Assembly: GCF_035046485.1 (NCBI RefSeq)
Contig: NC_085137.1
Coordinates: 251,866,733-251,930,732, forward strand
Direction of reading: 5' to 3'
DNA: 64,000 bases
From: Aedes albopictus
Taxonomy: Eukaryota > Arthropoda > Insecta > Diptera > Culicidae
Below the pieces are notes generated by a model that worked only from the letters and a program-made list of their open reading frames with translations, was not told the DNA's origin and searched no databases. Shown piece by piece: positions 21,499 to 31,612 of the stretch (its first letter is position 1; every line of letters starts with the position of its first letter). Both the position numbers and the translations under genes were made by a program.

Positions 21499-22312
21499 GT
21501 AAGTATACCTCAATTCGGACTATGTTAGATACCTTACAATGGCAATCTGTCAAACAGCGAATTATTTATAATGTACTATTAATGATATATTTTTTACCAA
21601 TGTACCTATCAAATTTAATTTTAAGATCAAGAAACCTACATCATCATAGAACAAGACGAGTTGATGATTTGCGTGTTGTGCCGTTTACTATGACTTCAAA
21701 TCAGAAATCGATATATTACAAATGAATAAGACTAGGGTAATTGATCCGATCATGGAGGAGTTAAGCACTGGGTTCATGCTTGAACCACAATTGTATCGCC
21801 CCCAGCAAACTTTTTACATGGATTGAATTGAAAATAGTAAAATCTATCCTTTATCTACGGGAAAAAACGAAATATTGCCACTTTAAGGTTGTTATGAGCA
21901 TTTTATTCGTTTTTATCTGAAAGAACATTGTGTTCCTAATGTTGCGGTATTTGTTCCTAATGTTGCGGTATCCCATTGAAATCATATGGGATACCGCAAC
22001 ATTAGGAACACTACCGCAAAAATAGGAACACAGCAGCAAACATATTGAGGAAAATATTTTTTAAAATTATGGCCATTACCGCAACATTAGGTACTACCAC
22101 AATGATGGGAACAATTACCCTATACAATGAATTACCTGAAGATATAAAAAATGTAAGCACAACTGGAGAATTCAAACGGAAATGTACAATATGGATTAGA
22201 ATTAATATAGGTTATGTTTTTTTTTGTCGTATGAACTATGTAAACAGTATATATCATTGTATGAATTTCTTGTAAACTATCTAAAAAGATAAATAAATGA
22301 ACTACTACTACT
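21499..22312 (+). pseudogene. LINE 3' end fragment (Jockey/CR1-like), split by a 386 bp MITE
   Basis: The first part encodes SIRTMLDTLQWQSVKQRIIY and ends near KSIYYK at 21724. The second part (22121 on) resumes LYNELPEDIKNVSTTGEFKR, the usual end of the RT protein. A 3' tail with TAAATAAATGAACTACTACT ends at 22312. It is disrupted by the insertion and a stop. It complements the minus-strand fragment at 16195-16500. Confidence 0.75.
21735..22120. mobile_element. 386 bp MITE with TA duplication and internal perfect hairpin
   Basis: Ends GGGTAATTGATCC and its near-complement GGAACAATTACCC are flanked by TA (21733-21734, 22121-22122). It sits inside a LINE fragment, whose reading resumes after it. 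Internally, arms 21954-21976 and 21986-22008 (TTCCTAATGTTGCGGTATCC...) form a perfect 23 bp hairpin with a 9 nt loop, and the motif TTCCTAATGTTGCGGTAT also occurs once more just upstream. Confidence 0.72.
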
Positions 22313-23625
22313 ACTATCTGGAAATCCTCCGCAATTTTTCTTTAGAAATTCCTCGGGGAATTGTTTCAGGAACTATTCAACTAGAATTTCAGAAAATGAT
22401 TTCTCCAGAAATTTTTCCCGGAAGTTATCCAGGAATTTCTCCTAGTATTCCTCCCGGGATGCATCTAGGAATTTTTCCAGGGATTGTTCTAGGAATTCCG
22501 ATGATACCTCCCGGTTACCTCCAAGAATTCATCCCGGAATTACTTTTGAAATTCCTCCCGAGATGCCTTCCAGAATTCCTCCAGGAATTCCTTCCAGAAT
22601 TTCTCCAGGAATTTTTTCCAGAATTCCTTCAGAAATTCCGTCCAGAATTCCTCCAGGAATTCCTTCCGGAGATTGCTCCAGGATTTCCTTCTGAGATTCC
22701 TTCAGGAGCTCCCAAAATGATTTCTCCAGGAATTTCTCCCGGAATTACTTCAGGAATTTCTCCCGGAATTCCTTCCAAGATCCCTCCATCAATTCCTTGT
22801 GGAATCTCTCCATGTATTCCTCCCGATATCCTCCAGGAAATCCTCCTGGGATCTCTCCAAGGATTCATCCTGGGATCCCTCCAGGAATTCACCCAAGCAT
22901 TTCCTTCAGAAATTCCTCCAGGAAGCTCTTCAAGGATTCCTCCCGGAATTCCTCTCGGGATTTCTTCTGAAATTCCTCCCGGGATTCCTCTTGAAATTCC
23001 TCCCAGGATCACTCCAAAAAATCCTCCTGGGATTCTCCAGGTATTCCTCCTGATATCCTCTTTTAATTCCTCCTGGAACCCCTCCAGGAATTCCTCCTGG
23101 GATCCCTACAGGAAGTCATCCAAGCATTCCTCTAGGAATTCTTCCTGGAATCGCTCCAAGGACTCCTCCCGGGATTCATCTCAGAATTCCTCCCGGGATC
23201 ACTCCAATTCCAATCCACTTGGAATCCCTCCTGGGATCCCTCCAAGAACTCATCCTCGGATCCATCGAGGACTTCTTCCAAGCATTCCTCTTGGGATCCC
23301 TTTGAGGATTCCTTCTGGGATTTCTTAAGGAATTCCTCCCGGGATCACTCCGAAAAATTCTCCTGGGATCCTTTCAGGAATTCCTCCTGGGATCCCTCCA
23401 GGAATTCATCCAAGTATTTCTCCAGGAATCGCTTCAAGGATTGCTCCCGGAATTCCTCTAGAATTCCTCTCGGGATCACTCCAAAAAAAACCTCCTGGGA
23501 TCCCTCCAGGAATTGCTCCTGGGATCTCTTCATGGATCCCTTCATGGACTAGGTTCCCTCAAGGAATTCCTTCCGAGATCACTCCAAAAATACCTCCTGG
23601 GATCCCTGCAGGATTACATTCGCCT
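22313..23625. repeat. GGAATTCC-type degenerate minisatellite (1.3 kb)
   Basis: Irregular repeats of about 12-24 bp based on CCAGGAATTCCTCCCGGGAT. EcoRI-type GAATTC and palindromic GGAATTCC words recur throughout. A 343-codon frame (22297-23328) reads as IPPGI, EFLQEF and similar repeats, with equally open frames on the opposite strand, as expected for a 3n-period repeat rather than a gene. Shorter, more decayed stretches of the same type occur at 1195-2030, 41000-41420 and 46190-46460. Confidence 0.8.
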
Positions 23626-24614
23626 CTATGGCTTTATGAATTTCGTTTTTTTTTTTACTTTTAAGCTGAATGAGAAGTTGTTCGAAGCGAACTTGACAAA
23701 CCCACACCTCACAGAAGTGCATGAAATGCGTCGTCAATAGGGAAATCTAAAACAAGCAAGCAGCACCTAAGGAAAATTCGAGAACTGCTCGCGCGCCAGT
23801 TAAAGCCATTTGAATCAAATGAATGGAAACCCATGTTTCGACGCTTCGAATTTATTTCGTCGCAAGACGATGACGATGGCGGGCGCTCCGGGCCAAACGA
23901 AAACTAGCAATTTTCCCAAACTACGGAAAGAAAATTCCACTTATGAGAAACAACTTTTTTTTCGCTTTTTTCCACGCCTTGTTTGCGTGGGAGACGTTGG
24001 AAAAAGGCAATCATGATGGGGGGCTGTAGGGTGTTTTGGAAGCTTCAGCTCCATTGGAGTTGGCTCTGTGTGGAGAATCGATTTTTTTTTGTTTTTCCCA
24101 GCCAGTCCTTGCCAGCGCGAACATTTTTCAAACTTGTGTTGATTTTATTTTTTTCCATCAGCTTCTGTTGCGCTATTTCATTCTAGTTATAGTCGTTTTC
24201 TTACTGTTAGAAAGTTCTATCTTATTATCGAAAGTTTTTCAGATTTTTTCTGCACGACAAACACAGTCACTTCGAAATGACATTGGGCAATTTTTCAACT
24301 GTGTGTCGATGTGCTTGTATCTATTTGAAACTTGCACCCAATGATTGGAGTAAGCATATGAAATTAAGTATGTGTTATGTATATTAGGTATATTAGAGAT
24401 GAACCAGCCTGCGGCTGAAATTCACTACATATGATAAAGAAATAATAATGAATCAATTCGTACAATTCCTGCAATTGATCTCTATTTGAACTTTCTACTT
24501 ATTGTAACACAAACCATCGTAACTTTGAATTTACCAGAATAAATCTCAAGATCCAATCGGACTATGCGACCCAATTCAACCCACAGCCCACACAATTCAA
24601 AAAAAAGTACTTAC
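23626..24614. other. Intronic sequence; LINE-like 3' tail near 24380
   Basis: Mostly unrecognised. At 24390-24420 the words GAGATGAACCAGCCTG and CGGCTGAAAT match the LINE-type 3' end seen at 63411-63452. No exon beyond those listed. Confidence 0.45.
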
Positions 24615-24756
24615 GTATTTCATCGAAGTAGAACGGAAAGTCGCCGGGCATGGAGCAGTTGAGGCGCGACTTGAGATAGGTCGTCCACCGGTTTTTGTAC
24701 CGATGCGGTCCACCTTTATCCCATTTGCAAACCCGTGCAACCCGGCTGACGACGGC
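24615..24756 (-). CDS. Sema1a: Semaphorin-1a-like gene, internal exon c
   Basis: This 142 bp minus-strand exon encodes AVVSRVARVCKWDKGGPHRY followed by a segment ending LNCSMPGDFPFYFDEI, a hallmark of the Sema propeller with two conserved cysteines. The acceptor is GCGCACAG and the donor is ATAC|GTAAGT at 24614-24613. Translation joins exon b in phase 0 (INCGK then AVVSRVAR), and the exon ends one base into a codon. The 108 bp intron 24757-24864 is the only short intron of this gene in the window. Family membership is very secure; the subfamily call (1a rather than 2a or 5c) rests on the overall pattern across all five exons. Confidence 0.9.
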
Positions 24757-24864
24757 CTGTGCGCGCCCGGCATAGAAAGAAAGCAAGGAAACGAAAAATG
24801 CATTTTTAATGACTTTCCCGGGAAACTCTTCCGAGGAGATGGCGCAAACGCCCACCACACTTAC

Positions 24865-24953
24865 TTTGCCGCAGTTGATGAATTCGACGGCCGTCTCGCG
24901 GAAGAAGAAGTACACAAAGTCGCCCTGCGTGAACGATCCGACGAAGTTGGGTG
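24865..24953 (-). CDS. Sema1a: Semaphorin-1a-like gene, internal exon b
   Basis: This 89 bp minus-strand exon encodes APNFVGSFTQGDFVYFFFRE and then TAVEFINCGK, one of the best conserved semaphorin segments. The acceptor is AATATTTCAG (ending 24954) and the donor is AAA|GTAAGT at 24864-24863. The first two bases, CA, complete a codon begun by the final G of exon a at 43433, giving Ala. A read-through ORF passes across the following 108 bp intron, but that intron sequence breaks the family alignment and has proper splice ends, so it is not coding. Confidence 0.9.
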
Positions 24954-25729
24954 CTGAAATATTTATGAACGTGATAATGGTCAATTTACACCTGCACACT
25001 TCGAGAGAACGGGATATTAATTATTCATTCATTTGTCGATTATTATTAAACAAAAATTACCGGCGTAATAAGGACGAATGAGAGGATCGGTTGGGTTGGT
25101 GTTGGGGGGCGAAGGACTTGAGGTGTGGTGGTGGGTTCCTAGACTAGAACAGTAGTGGTCGTAGGCGTTGTTTTGCCAACGTAATATGTTAATGTCGCCC
25201 CCGGGAGCCATTGCCAGTTTAATTATTATGATTGATTGAAACATGAAATCGGCGAACAACAATGGTAGACACCGACACCTAGGACGTCGTAAATGAATAT
25301 CGATATCAGGGTCGACAGCAGTTCAATGTATGGCGGTTTTTGTAACCCACATAGGTATTGTTTATTAAAAGTGGACACGGGATAATAAACAGGCCAATTT
25401 AGATTGTTATATGAAAATAATGTCATTGTTAAGAACGCACTGAAAAGCGAACGATGTCACTGATAATTATAAAAGAATGGAAATTTATGTCTGATTCAGT
25501 TTAGTTTAATTTGTGCCCATTACGTGAAACGCTTGGACATCGAATTGGACTTTGGAACAGGGCTTAGCGCTGCAACTATAGAAATGAATGGAAAGCGGGG
25601 TTGATATTATTTGTTTTGTTGAAATTAGATCACGTTGGGAGCGTATCACCAACCTGTTTGTTCGTTATTTAAACAGGTAAAGTCTTTGAATGAGATAAAG
25701 TGATTTTTTTAACGTTTTTGCTATATGTC

Positions 25730-25855
25730 TTAACCTTTCAGAACGCGCGCCATCAAGTAGTTGAAACTGCACCGCCCTCACGCTTAATACGACGAGTGAT
25801 GTTTTTTTTTGGTAGTGTTGTACTTTTTACAACGGCGCGCGTCCTGAAAGGTTAA
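25730..25855. mobile_element. piggyBac-like TTAA MITE (126 bp)
   Basis: TTAACCTTTCAGAACGCGCG and the reverse complement of the right end (TTAACCTTTCAGGACGCGCG) form a ~22 bp TIR with one mismatch and TTAA at both ends. A GTTGTA-CTTTT-TACAAC hairpin lies at 25817-25833, near one end only. It is the same length class and layout as the elements at 2536/7302, 48082 and 63134. Confidence 0.8.
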
Positions 25856-26045
25856 AAAGACTTATGCTTTTGCGTGTTGAGGTTTGGTCCTCATTTTTAG
25901 CACGTTTTGTATGTGGTTTGCCTTCCCAGATAACCAATTTGCACGTATAATGATGTTTATGACGATATAATACGTACTTTTATAAGACAAAGTTAAATAA
26001 CAAAAGGTGCAGAAAATGCGCCTTCTACATACAAAAGGGGCGGCA

Positions 26046-26803
26046 CGCATACCAGGAACCTTAATATTATTGAACTTGCATGAACCTAAAATCTTTTTTC
26101 ATTGGGTTTCAGCTTATGGTCTAACCTTTCTGAAATGCCTTTGTTCAGAATATTCTATCGGTGAAAATTGAAATAAATCAAGTTTGAAGATTTTCTATCA
26201 AATGAGGTATATTCAGAGCATAATTTTGTTGATCATCCCGAACAGCAAACAACAAGGCATCGTGCGTGACCTGTCACATACCCGATTGTCTCTTCTTAGT
26301 TTTATAAACATTATATTCGGATCTGGTGTGATGGTTAGAACACTTGACTATCACGCCGAGGACCTGGGATCGAATCCCACTCCCGACATACTCGCAAAAT
26401 GCGAGTTCTTCCTTCGGAAGGGAAGTAAAGCGTGGGTCCCGAGATGAACTAGCTTTGGGCTAAAAATCTCGTTAATATAGAAAAAAAAACTTGTCATTTC
26501 TCCGGCATCTGTGTTATATGATCAGCCCAAGGGGGTCTGCCGTGGTTAATTAGTTCATTTTTTCTATTTTGTGGGCTTCGTGGTCATGCGATTAGTGGAG
26601 TTAAACGTTAAAATGTATATGTAGTAAGTCATGTAGTAAGACTGAAGAAACTTTTCGTGAAACGATAAATTCCTAACTAGCTTCTGTGTGTTGTCTGTTA
26701 TATGGCGGTTATATTCAGTATGATCAGCGTCTGGCGGTGTGAAATGCCAAAAAACGAGTGTAGGTTCATGCAAGTTTGATAATACTTAGGTTCCTGGTAT
26801 GCG
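26046..26803. mobile_element. Tc1-like TIR element carrying a SINE
   Basis: Left end CGCATACCAGGAACCT and the reverse complement of the right end (CGCATACCAGGAACCTAAGT) define a TIR of about 38 bp, continuing AACTTGCATGAACCTA. It is non-coding. A relative in the opposite orientation lies at 38335-38873 and lacks the SINE. Inferred target is TA inside the shared GCATAC. Confidence 0.72.
26319..26488 (+). mobile_element. tRNA-derived SINE (Feilai-like) with LINE-like 3' end
   Basis: RNA polymerase III box A (TGGTGTGATGGTTAG) and box B (GGATCGAATCC, 26367-26377) show tRNA descent. The 3' part GAGATGAACTAGCTTTGGGC (26441-26460) and TAAAAATCTCGTTAATA match a LINE 3' end at 63411-63452, and an A8 tail follows. 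The empty site at 38.6 kb defines both edges. No clear target duplication is seen. The 87-codon ORF over it is not a gene. The family name is a suggestion only. Confidence 0.78.
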
Positions 26804-27088
26804 TTTCTTAACGTTTCGGCCATGTTTTTTGTCATCTTTAAAGGTAAAATCTTTGTTCGTTAGAACTGTGTCTGTTAAACTAACCAAATGATTTGTTGAA
26901 AGAGTTTGTTGACTGCTTAGCCGAAACATTCAACATTCAGTGCACCCAAAGAGTCGAACACTCAAACTTTCAGTTATACGATGTTTGTTTGTTTGTTAAT
27001 GTATTTACGACACTTTACACCTGAAGGGTGCATTCGTGTCGGGCCAAATTCCTTTTGCAACAGATTTTATCCTATTTCACATATTAGT

Positions 27089-30000
27089 TTACAAATTTTC
27101 GTATAACCTAGTTTCATGTAGGAATTTCAATAATTTTTTGACAACTTCTTCTTCGTTATTCAATGCATCTTGTAAACTTGTTTCACTTATGCTATTTTCT
27201 CGTCTTTCCTTCTCATATTTTCGGCAATCAAGGATCAGATGTCGCACATCCAAAGTTGTTCCGCACGTTTCGCATGTCGGTGGGGGTTCCTTCTTTAATA
27301 GAAAGGAATGTGTTATTCTTGTATGGCCGATCCTTAATCGTGTTAGTATACGCTGATCAGCTGGGTTTTCGTGGTCCTTCCATTTATGCGTGTGGTGTTT
27401 TACTACCCGTAGTTTCGCGTCTCTATTGTTGTACCACTTGTTATCCCACGTAAGGCGAATACTTTGTTTGACTGCTCGTAAAGCATCTTCGCCGGGTATG
27501 GAAACATCAATGGTAGGTAGTGCCCTAGCCTCGTTGGCCAAACGGTCAGCTTCAACATTTCCACTGATGCCGGCATGCCCCGGAATCCAGCAGAAGCTTA
27601 TTGGTTTGTTTTGAACTTTGTGCTCAATCTCTTGGATCCACGCGTGTTTAGAAGTTCCCGCTTCTAAGGCCTGTAGACAGCTCGCAGAATCCGATAGTAT
27701 TACCATTTCTCTACCGATATTCGGGATCGAAACTGCCTTCTTCATGGCGTACGCTTCTGCGGAAAAAACGCTGCAATGTTTTGGGAGGCTATACGTGCCA
27801 GTCAGGCCTCCAGTGTAATATGCAGCCCCAACCGAGTCATCTAACTTGGAGCCGTCAGTATAGACAACGGCCATTTCCTTGAAACGGGTCGAGAGTAGTT
27901 GTTGTACGACTGGACGAACTTTTTCCGGTGGGTCACCGGCCCTAACACTTTTCTTCACATCCCAAATAATCGAGGGCTTTCGTGCATTCCACACACGATC
28001 GCCCGGTCTGACGATTCGCTCGACTGTGGGGAGGGCTGTACCAGTTAGTTCAACCAATTGGTCAGAAATTCGGTGACTGAGAGGAATGCAGATGTTGGGA
28101 AATTTAGACATTATTCGAATCGCCGTTCGCGCGGTGGATTGTATTGATAGTAGTTCAAACGGCAATGTACCTGCTTCGGCCATGACTGAGTCTGTTGGGC
28201 TAGTGACAAACGCCCCAGAAGCGAAACGAATCATCCTATTGTATGCTGGGGCGAGAGTTCGTAGAGCTGCTGGTCCACCTCGACTAATAAGCCCTATTCC
28301 GTAGGTTAACTTTGCAGTGATCAAAGCAGACCCAACTTGCAGCATAGTTGTCCAATTCCCACGCGGAAGTTTAGCGCCAATCATCCGGAGGATCTTCAGT
28401 CGAGATTCACACGATTTCTTCACAATCTCGCAGTGGGGTTTGAATGTCAGGGTACGATCTAACGTGACACCCAAGGTCCTCAGCCTATTAGTCTTCGGGA
28501 TGGGAACTCCATCAAGGGTGATCTCGTGCACTGGTTCCCGACGTGCGTTTGGGCTGCAGTAAAATATATGAGATTTTGTTGCAGACACGGTGAATCCGAC
28601 ACTTTTTGCCCATTTATCGACAGCCTTGACAGCAGCCTGCATTTTGCGGAGTAGCCCTTGACGTTTTTCCTTTCGCACGACGAGGAGGATGTCGTCTGCA
28701 TACACAAGTATTTCAACTTCTTTGGGTAGAGTTCGAAAAATGGGTTGCATCGCGACAAGGAATAATGTCACTGACAAAACGGACCCTTGAGGAACCCCAT
28801 TCTCCAATGAGTGCTCGCGTGATAGATATCCACCAACGGACACTTGGAACATTCGTTCTGCTAGAAAGCTTTGTAATATGTTCATCATACGACCCCTAAT
28901 ACGCCAAGATTTCAGTGTTCGTAGTATACCATATCGCCAGGTGGTATCGTATGCTTTAGACAGATCTAAGGAAGCTATCAGACAGTGCTCGTCAACGCTT
29001 GGTAATGATGTCTCCAGCTCAGCAAAATAGGTATCGGTACCGCGCCCTGCACGAAAGGCGTGTTGGCGTTTGTCAAGTCGTCCGCTAGACTCTAACTCTG
29101 TGATTAAACGACGGTTGACGATCCGCTCGAATACTTTCGCCATGCAGCTAGTGAGTGAGATTGGCCGGAAGGCGTTTGGTCCAGAATCGTGGCAGTTAGG
29201 TTTCGGGATGGGTACCACAATGGCATTACGCCAGCTGGCTGGAAACTCGCCATTGTGCCAAATTTTATTAAACAGCTCTAGAAGCGTCATTTTCACGGAT
29301 AGAGGGAGACGTTGGAGCAGGGGGTACCCCACCATATCTGGACCTGTCGAGTTACCTCGCCCTTTGTCGAGAGACCACAGAAGTTCGTTCAGAGTGAGGT
29401 CCATGTTATACACATTTTCGGTGTTTGGCGAGAATTCTATAGACACGCGTTCAGCTGCCGCTTTTGCCATCTGAAACGATGGAGGATAGCTGGTAGTCGC
29501 TGATCTCTCACTGTAAACTCTTGCCAGTTCTTCCGCTGCTTCATCGGGCTTATCCGTGAATCCGTCCTGTAGTTTCAGGACTATCGGGCGCCGTTGACGG
29601 TTTCCACGTAAGGTATTGACTGTTCTCCACAATTCGCTTGTCGTGCTGTTAGGCGATATTTTCGCGACGAAATTTTCCCACGATTGCTCCTTTGCTTCAC
29701 TAATTGCTTTGCGTGCCGCTGACCTTGCTTCCTGAAACTTCGCTAGTGCTTCTGGTTGATTTGGATCGGATCGTTGTAGTCGTCGAAAGGAACGGAGACT
29801 TTTTCGTCGCTGCCGAATTGCTGCCTTTACCTCGGGGCACCACCAGGGTACTGCTTTGGGTCCAATCCGACCGCTGGTACGCGGTATGCATTCAGTCGCT
29901 GCTGATATGATCTTCTCGGTGAAGGAGTCAACGTCCCATTGCGTATCTGGTCGGATGGTTTCCGTTATGATCCTTTCGTATAATGACCAATCAGCTTGGT

Positions 30001-31207
30001 CAAAGAGCCATTTTTGTCGTGTGGTTCTATGATTTGACCACCCAGGGATGGACACCGTTATTGGTAAGTGGTCACTGTTGTGTGTGTCCGACAGGGTTCG
30101 CCAAGTGAATCTTTGGGCCAGGCTCTCGGAGCAGATCGTCACGTCAATCGCTGAAGTATTGCCCGTAGCCGGGTCAATTCGAGTAGCAGATCCATCGTTG
30201 AGAATAACCAATTGTTTTTCCAAAGTCGTTTCGGCTATATATCGGCCGAGCGCGTTCGACTCACGTGACCCCCACGCAAGATGGTGCGCATTGAAGTCAC
30301 CCAGGAGCAAAATCGGGCCTTCTAGTTGTTCGAACAACCCACCAAGTGCAGCTTGACACTGAGTTGAGCTTGGCGGAACATATATAGACACAATAGTTAC
30401 CTGTATGGGATTATAAATCCGTACCGCAACCAGGTGTAGCGCTGTGTCCAGCTGAATTCGCTCGAAAGGTATGCCTTCTCTGATGGCAAGGCCTACCCCG
30501 TGCTGCCAGTGATGTACGGCTTTCGATTCCAGCAGCAGCGTGTAGTTCCTGCCGAGGAAGTCCGACGGGATGATGTGGCGGTCCACTTTGGTTTCTTGCA
30601 GGGCTACAACGCAAGGCTCCAGTTCGGCGATGAGATACTTCAGCTCGTTAATGTGGGCTCTGAGTCCACGGAGATTCCACTGAAGGGCAAAGCATCCGCC
30701 TGTGCAGTTGTCCGTAGCTGATCGGGAGGCGAGTGACGATACTGATGAACTACGTGTGGGCGAGTCGGCTGTAGAAGAGAGGGGTACGGCAGTAATCTCC
30801 GTGGATGAAATCTCAAGGTTGGGACTTGCCTGTGAGGCGATTTGCCCCACAGTGCCAGCTGCTGTCGAAACCATTACACTGTTATTCCCATTACCGACAA
30901 CAGCCGGCACTGGGGAATCGCTTTGTGTAATGTTCCTTCGATGACTTCCCGAGGATCCTTCTTCAGTTGAGTGGATTGGAGCGGTTTGTATATAGTTCGA
31001 AACTGATATAGTGGCGTGCGAGGATGTTGATGATCTTCGTGTTCGTGGGTTGCCTGTGGAAGAAAGAGGTAGGGCAGTTACCTCCATCGACGAACCTTCA
31101 GAGTTGAGACTTGCCTGTGAGGCGATTTGCCCCACAGTGCCAGCTGCTGTCGAAACCATTACACTATTTTTCCCTTTACCGACAACAGCCGGCACTGGGA
31201 ATCGCAT
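27089..31207 (-). CDS. I-clade LINE ORF2, endonuclease-RT-RNase H
   Basis: The 1372-codon frame from ATG 31207 contains an apurinic-type endonuclease starting near residue 168 (FALQWNLRGLRAHINELKYL), reverse transcriptase with YADD (plus-strand 28691-28702), RNase H with VYTDGSKLDDSVGAA and HAGISGNVEADRLA, and a C-terminal CETCGTTLDVRHLILDC motif. It performs target-primed reverse transcription. The N-terminus holds a 95-residue in-frame duplication (285 bp; VMVSTAAGTVGQIASQAS appears twice). Sequence upstream of 31207 looks like an older N-terminus in another frame, so the real start may have been at 31593. Confidence 0.82.
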   Translation of the reverse strand: MRFPVPAVVGKGKNSVMVSTAAGTVGQIASQASLNSEGSSMEVTALPLSSTGNPRTRRSSTSSHATISVSNYIQTAPIHSTEEGSSGSHRRNITQSDSPVPAVVGNGNNSVMVSTAAGTVGQIASQASPNLEISSTEITAVPLSSTADSPTRSSSVSSLASRSATDNCTGGCFALQWNLRGLRAHINELKYLIAELEPCVVALQETKVDRHIIPSDFLGRNYTLLLESKAVHHWQHGVGLAIREGIPFERIQLDTALHLVAVRIYNPIQVTIVSIYVPPSSTQCQAALGGLFEQLEGPILLLGDFNAHHLAWGSRESNALGRYIAETTLEKQLVILNDGSATRIDPATGNTSAIDVTICSESLAQRFTWRTLSDTHNSDHLPITVSIPGWSNHRTTRQKWLFDQADWSLYERIITETIRPDTQWDVDSFTEKIISAATECIPRTSGRIGPKAVPWWCPEVKAAIRQRRKSLRSFRRLQRSDPNQPEALAKFQEARSAARKAISEAKEQSWENFVAKISPNSTTSELWRTVNTLRGNRQRRPIVLKLQDGFTDKPDEAAEELARVYSERSATTSYPPSFQMAKAAAERVSIEFSPNTENVYNMDLTLNELLWSLDKGRGNSTGPDMVGYPLLQRLPLSVKMTLLELFNKIWHNGEFPASWRNAIVVPIPKPNCHDSGPNAFRPISLTSCMAKVFERIVNRRLITELESSGRLDKRQHAFRAGRGTDTYFAELETSLPSVDEHCLIASLDLSKAYDTTWRYGILRTLKSWRIRGRMMNILQSFLAERMFQVSVGGYLSREHSLENGVPQGSVLSVTLFLVAMQPIFRTLPKEVEILVYADDILLVVRKEKRQGLLRKMQAAVKAVDKWAKSVGFTVSATKSHIFYCSPNARREPVHEITLDGVPIPKTNRLRTLGVTLDRTLTFKPHCEIVKKSCESRLKILRMIGAKLPRGNWTTMLQVGSALITAKLTYGIGLISRGGPAALRTLAPAYNRMIRFASGAFVTSPTDSVMAEAGTLPFELLSIQSTARTAIRIMSKFPNICIPLSHRISDQLVELTGTALPTVERIVRPGDRVWNARKPSIIWDVKKSVRAGDPPEKVRPVVQQLLSTRFKEMAVVYTDGSKLDDSVGAAYYTGGLTGTYSLPKHCSVFSAEAYAMKKAVSIPNIGREMVILSDSASCLQALEAGTSKHAWIQEIEHKVQNKPISFCWIPGHAGISGNVEADRLANEARALPTIDVSIPGEDALRAVKQSIRLTWDNKWYNNRDAKLRVVKHHTHKWKDHENPADQRILTRLRIGHTRITHSFLLKKEPPPTCETCGTTLDVRHLILDCRKYEKERRENSISETSLQDALNNEEEVVKKLLKFLHETRLYENL

Positions 31208-31593
31208 TGTGTAATGTTTCTTCGATGACTTCTCGAGGTGCCTTCTCCAGGTGATTGGGGCAGTTGCATACAGTCAGCTGAATCAGATTGCATACAGTCT
31301 TCGCTTGATGTAGATGAGTGATCAGTTGTTAGCATTTGTGTAGGGCGGCGGCTAGGGCAAAGAAGGGCTACCCCTTCCCCCTGCCGGCTATCTCAAGATT
31401 CTGGTGTCGTGGTGTATTCTATGATTGAATCGGCTACAGCGGTGAATTCATCATCAACGGGTTGGGGTATGACGTCCCGGATGACTCGTCCAACCTGCTG
31501 TACTTGCGTCGGAAGAGGTACTACACATTCCCTTCTTCCGAACCGATTATTCTCGTTGTCCGTTTTCGTGCCTTGGTTGTCGTTGATGTCCAA
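31208..31593 (-). pseudogene. Former N-terminal part of I-clade ORF2
   Basis: From ATG 31593 a frame (MDINDNQGTKTDNENNRFGR) runs to a TGA at 31393-31395. In the same frame beyond it, open coding resumes into a copy of the duplicated segment, which then differs from its downstream twin by one missing base near 31197. That loss moves it out of the ORF2 frame. One stop and one single-base frameshift therefore separate it from the main ORF2. Inference; an ATG-31207 start is the alternative. Confidence 0.5.
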
Positions 31594-31612
31594 ACGTTGT
31601 TGGGAGGTTGAT

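Larger units (their letters stand above)
13602..24614 (-). other. Sema1a-like intron c/d (11.0 kb)
   Basis: Intron between exons c and d. It holds Tc1-like direct repeats, foldback elements, LINE fragments and the GGAATTCC minisatellite. From 13602 to about 14700 I see only unique-looking sequence with no supported feature. Confidence 0.8.

Noticed and set aside
22297..23328. 343-codon open frame rich in IPPGI/EFLQEF repeats
   Set aside because: It is the reading of a degenerate GGAATTCC repeat; the complementary strand and another frame are also open, there are no domains, and no plausible start context.
24562..24999. Single 145-codon minus-strand gene
   Set aside because: It is two semaphorin exons read through a 108 bp intron with standard splice ends.
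25029..25262. Possible semaphorin exon (PTDPLIRPYYAG next to a GT)
   Set aside because: Only a superficial likeness to a Sema DPLI motif; no fitting acceptor, and the true exon for that region was found at 43433-43537 with correct phase.
26366..26378. Possible tRNA gene
   Set aside because: Boxes A and B are present, but no cloverleaf with a proper acceptor stem follows; the element has an extra body and an A tail, so it is a SINE. Same for 37758 and the copy near 47670.
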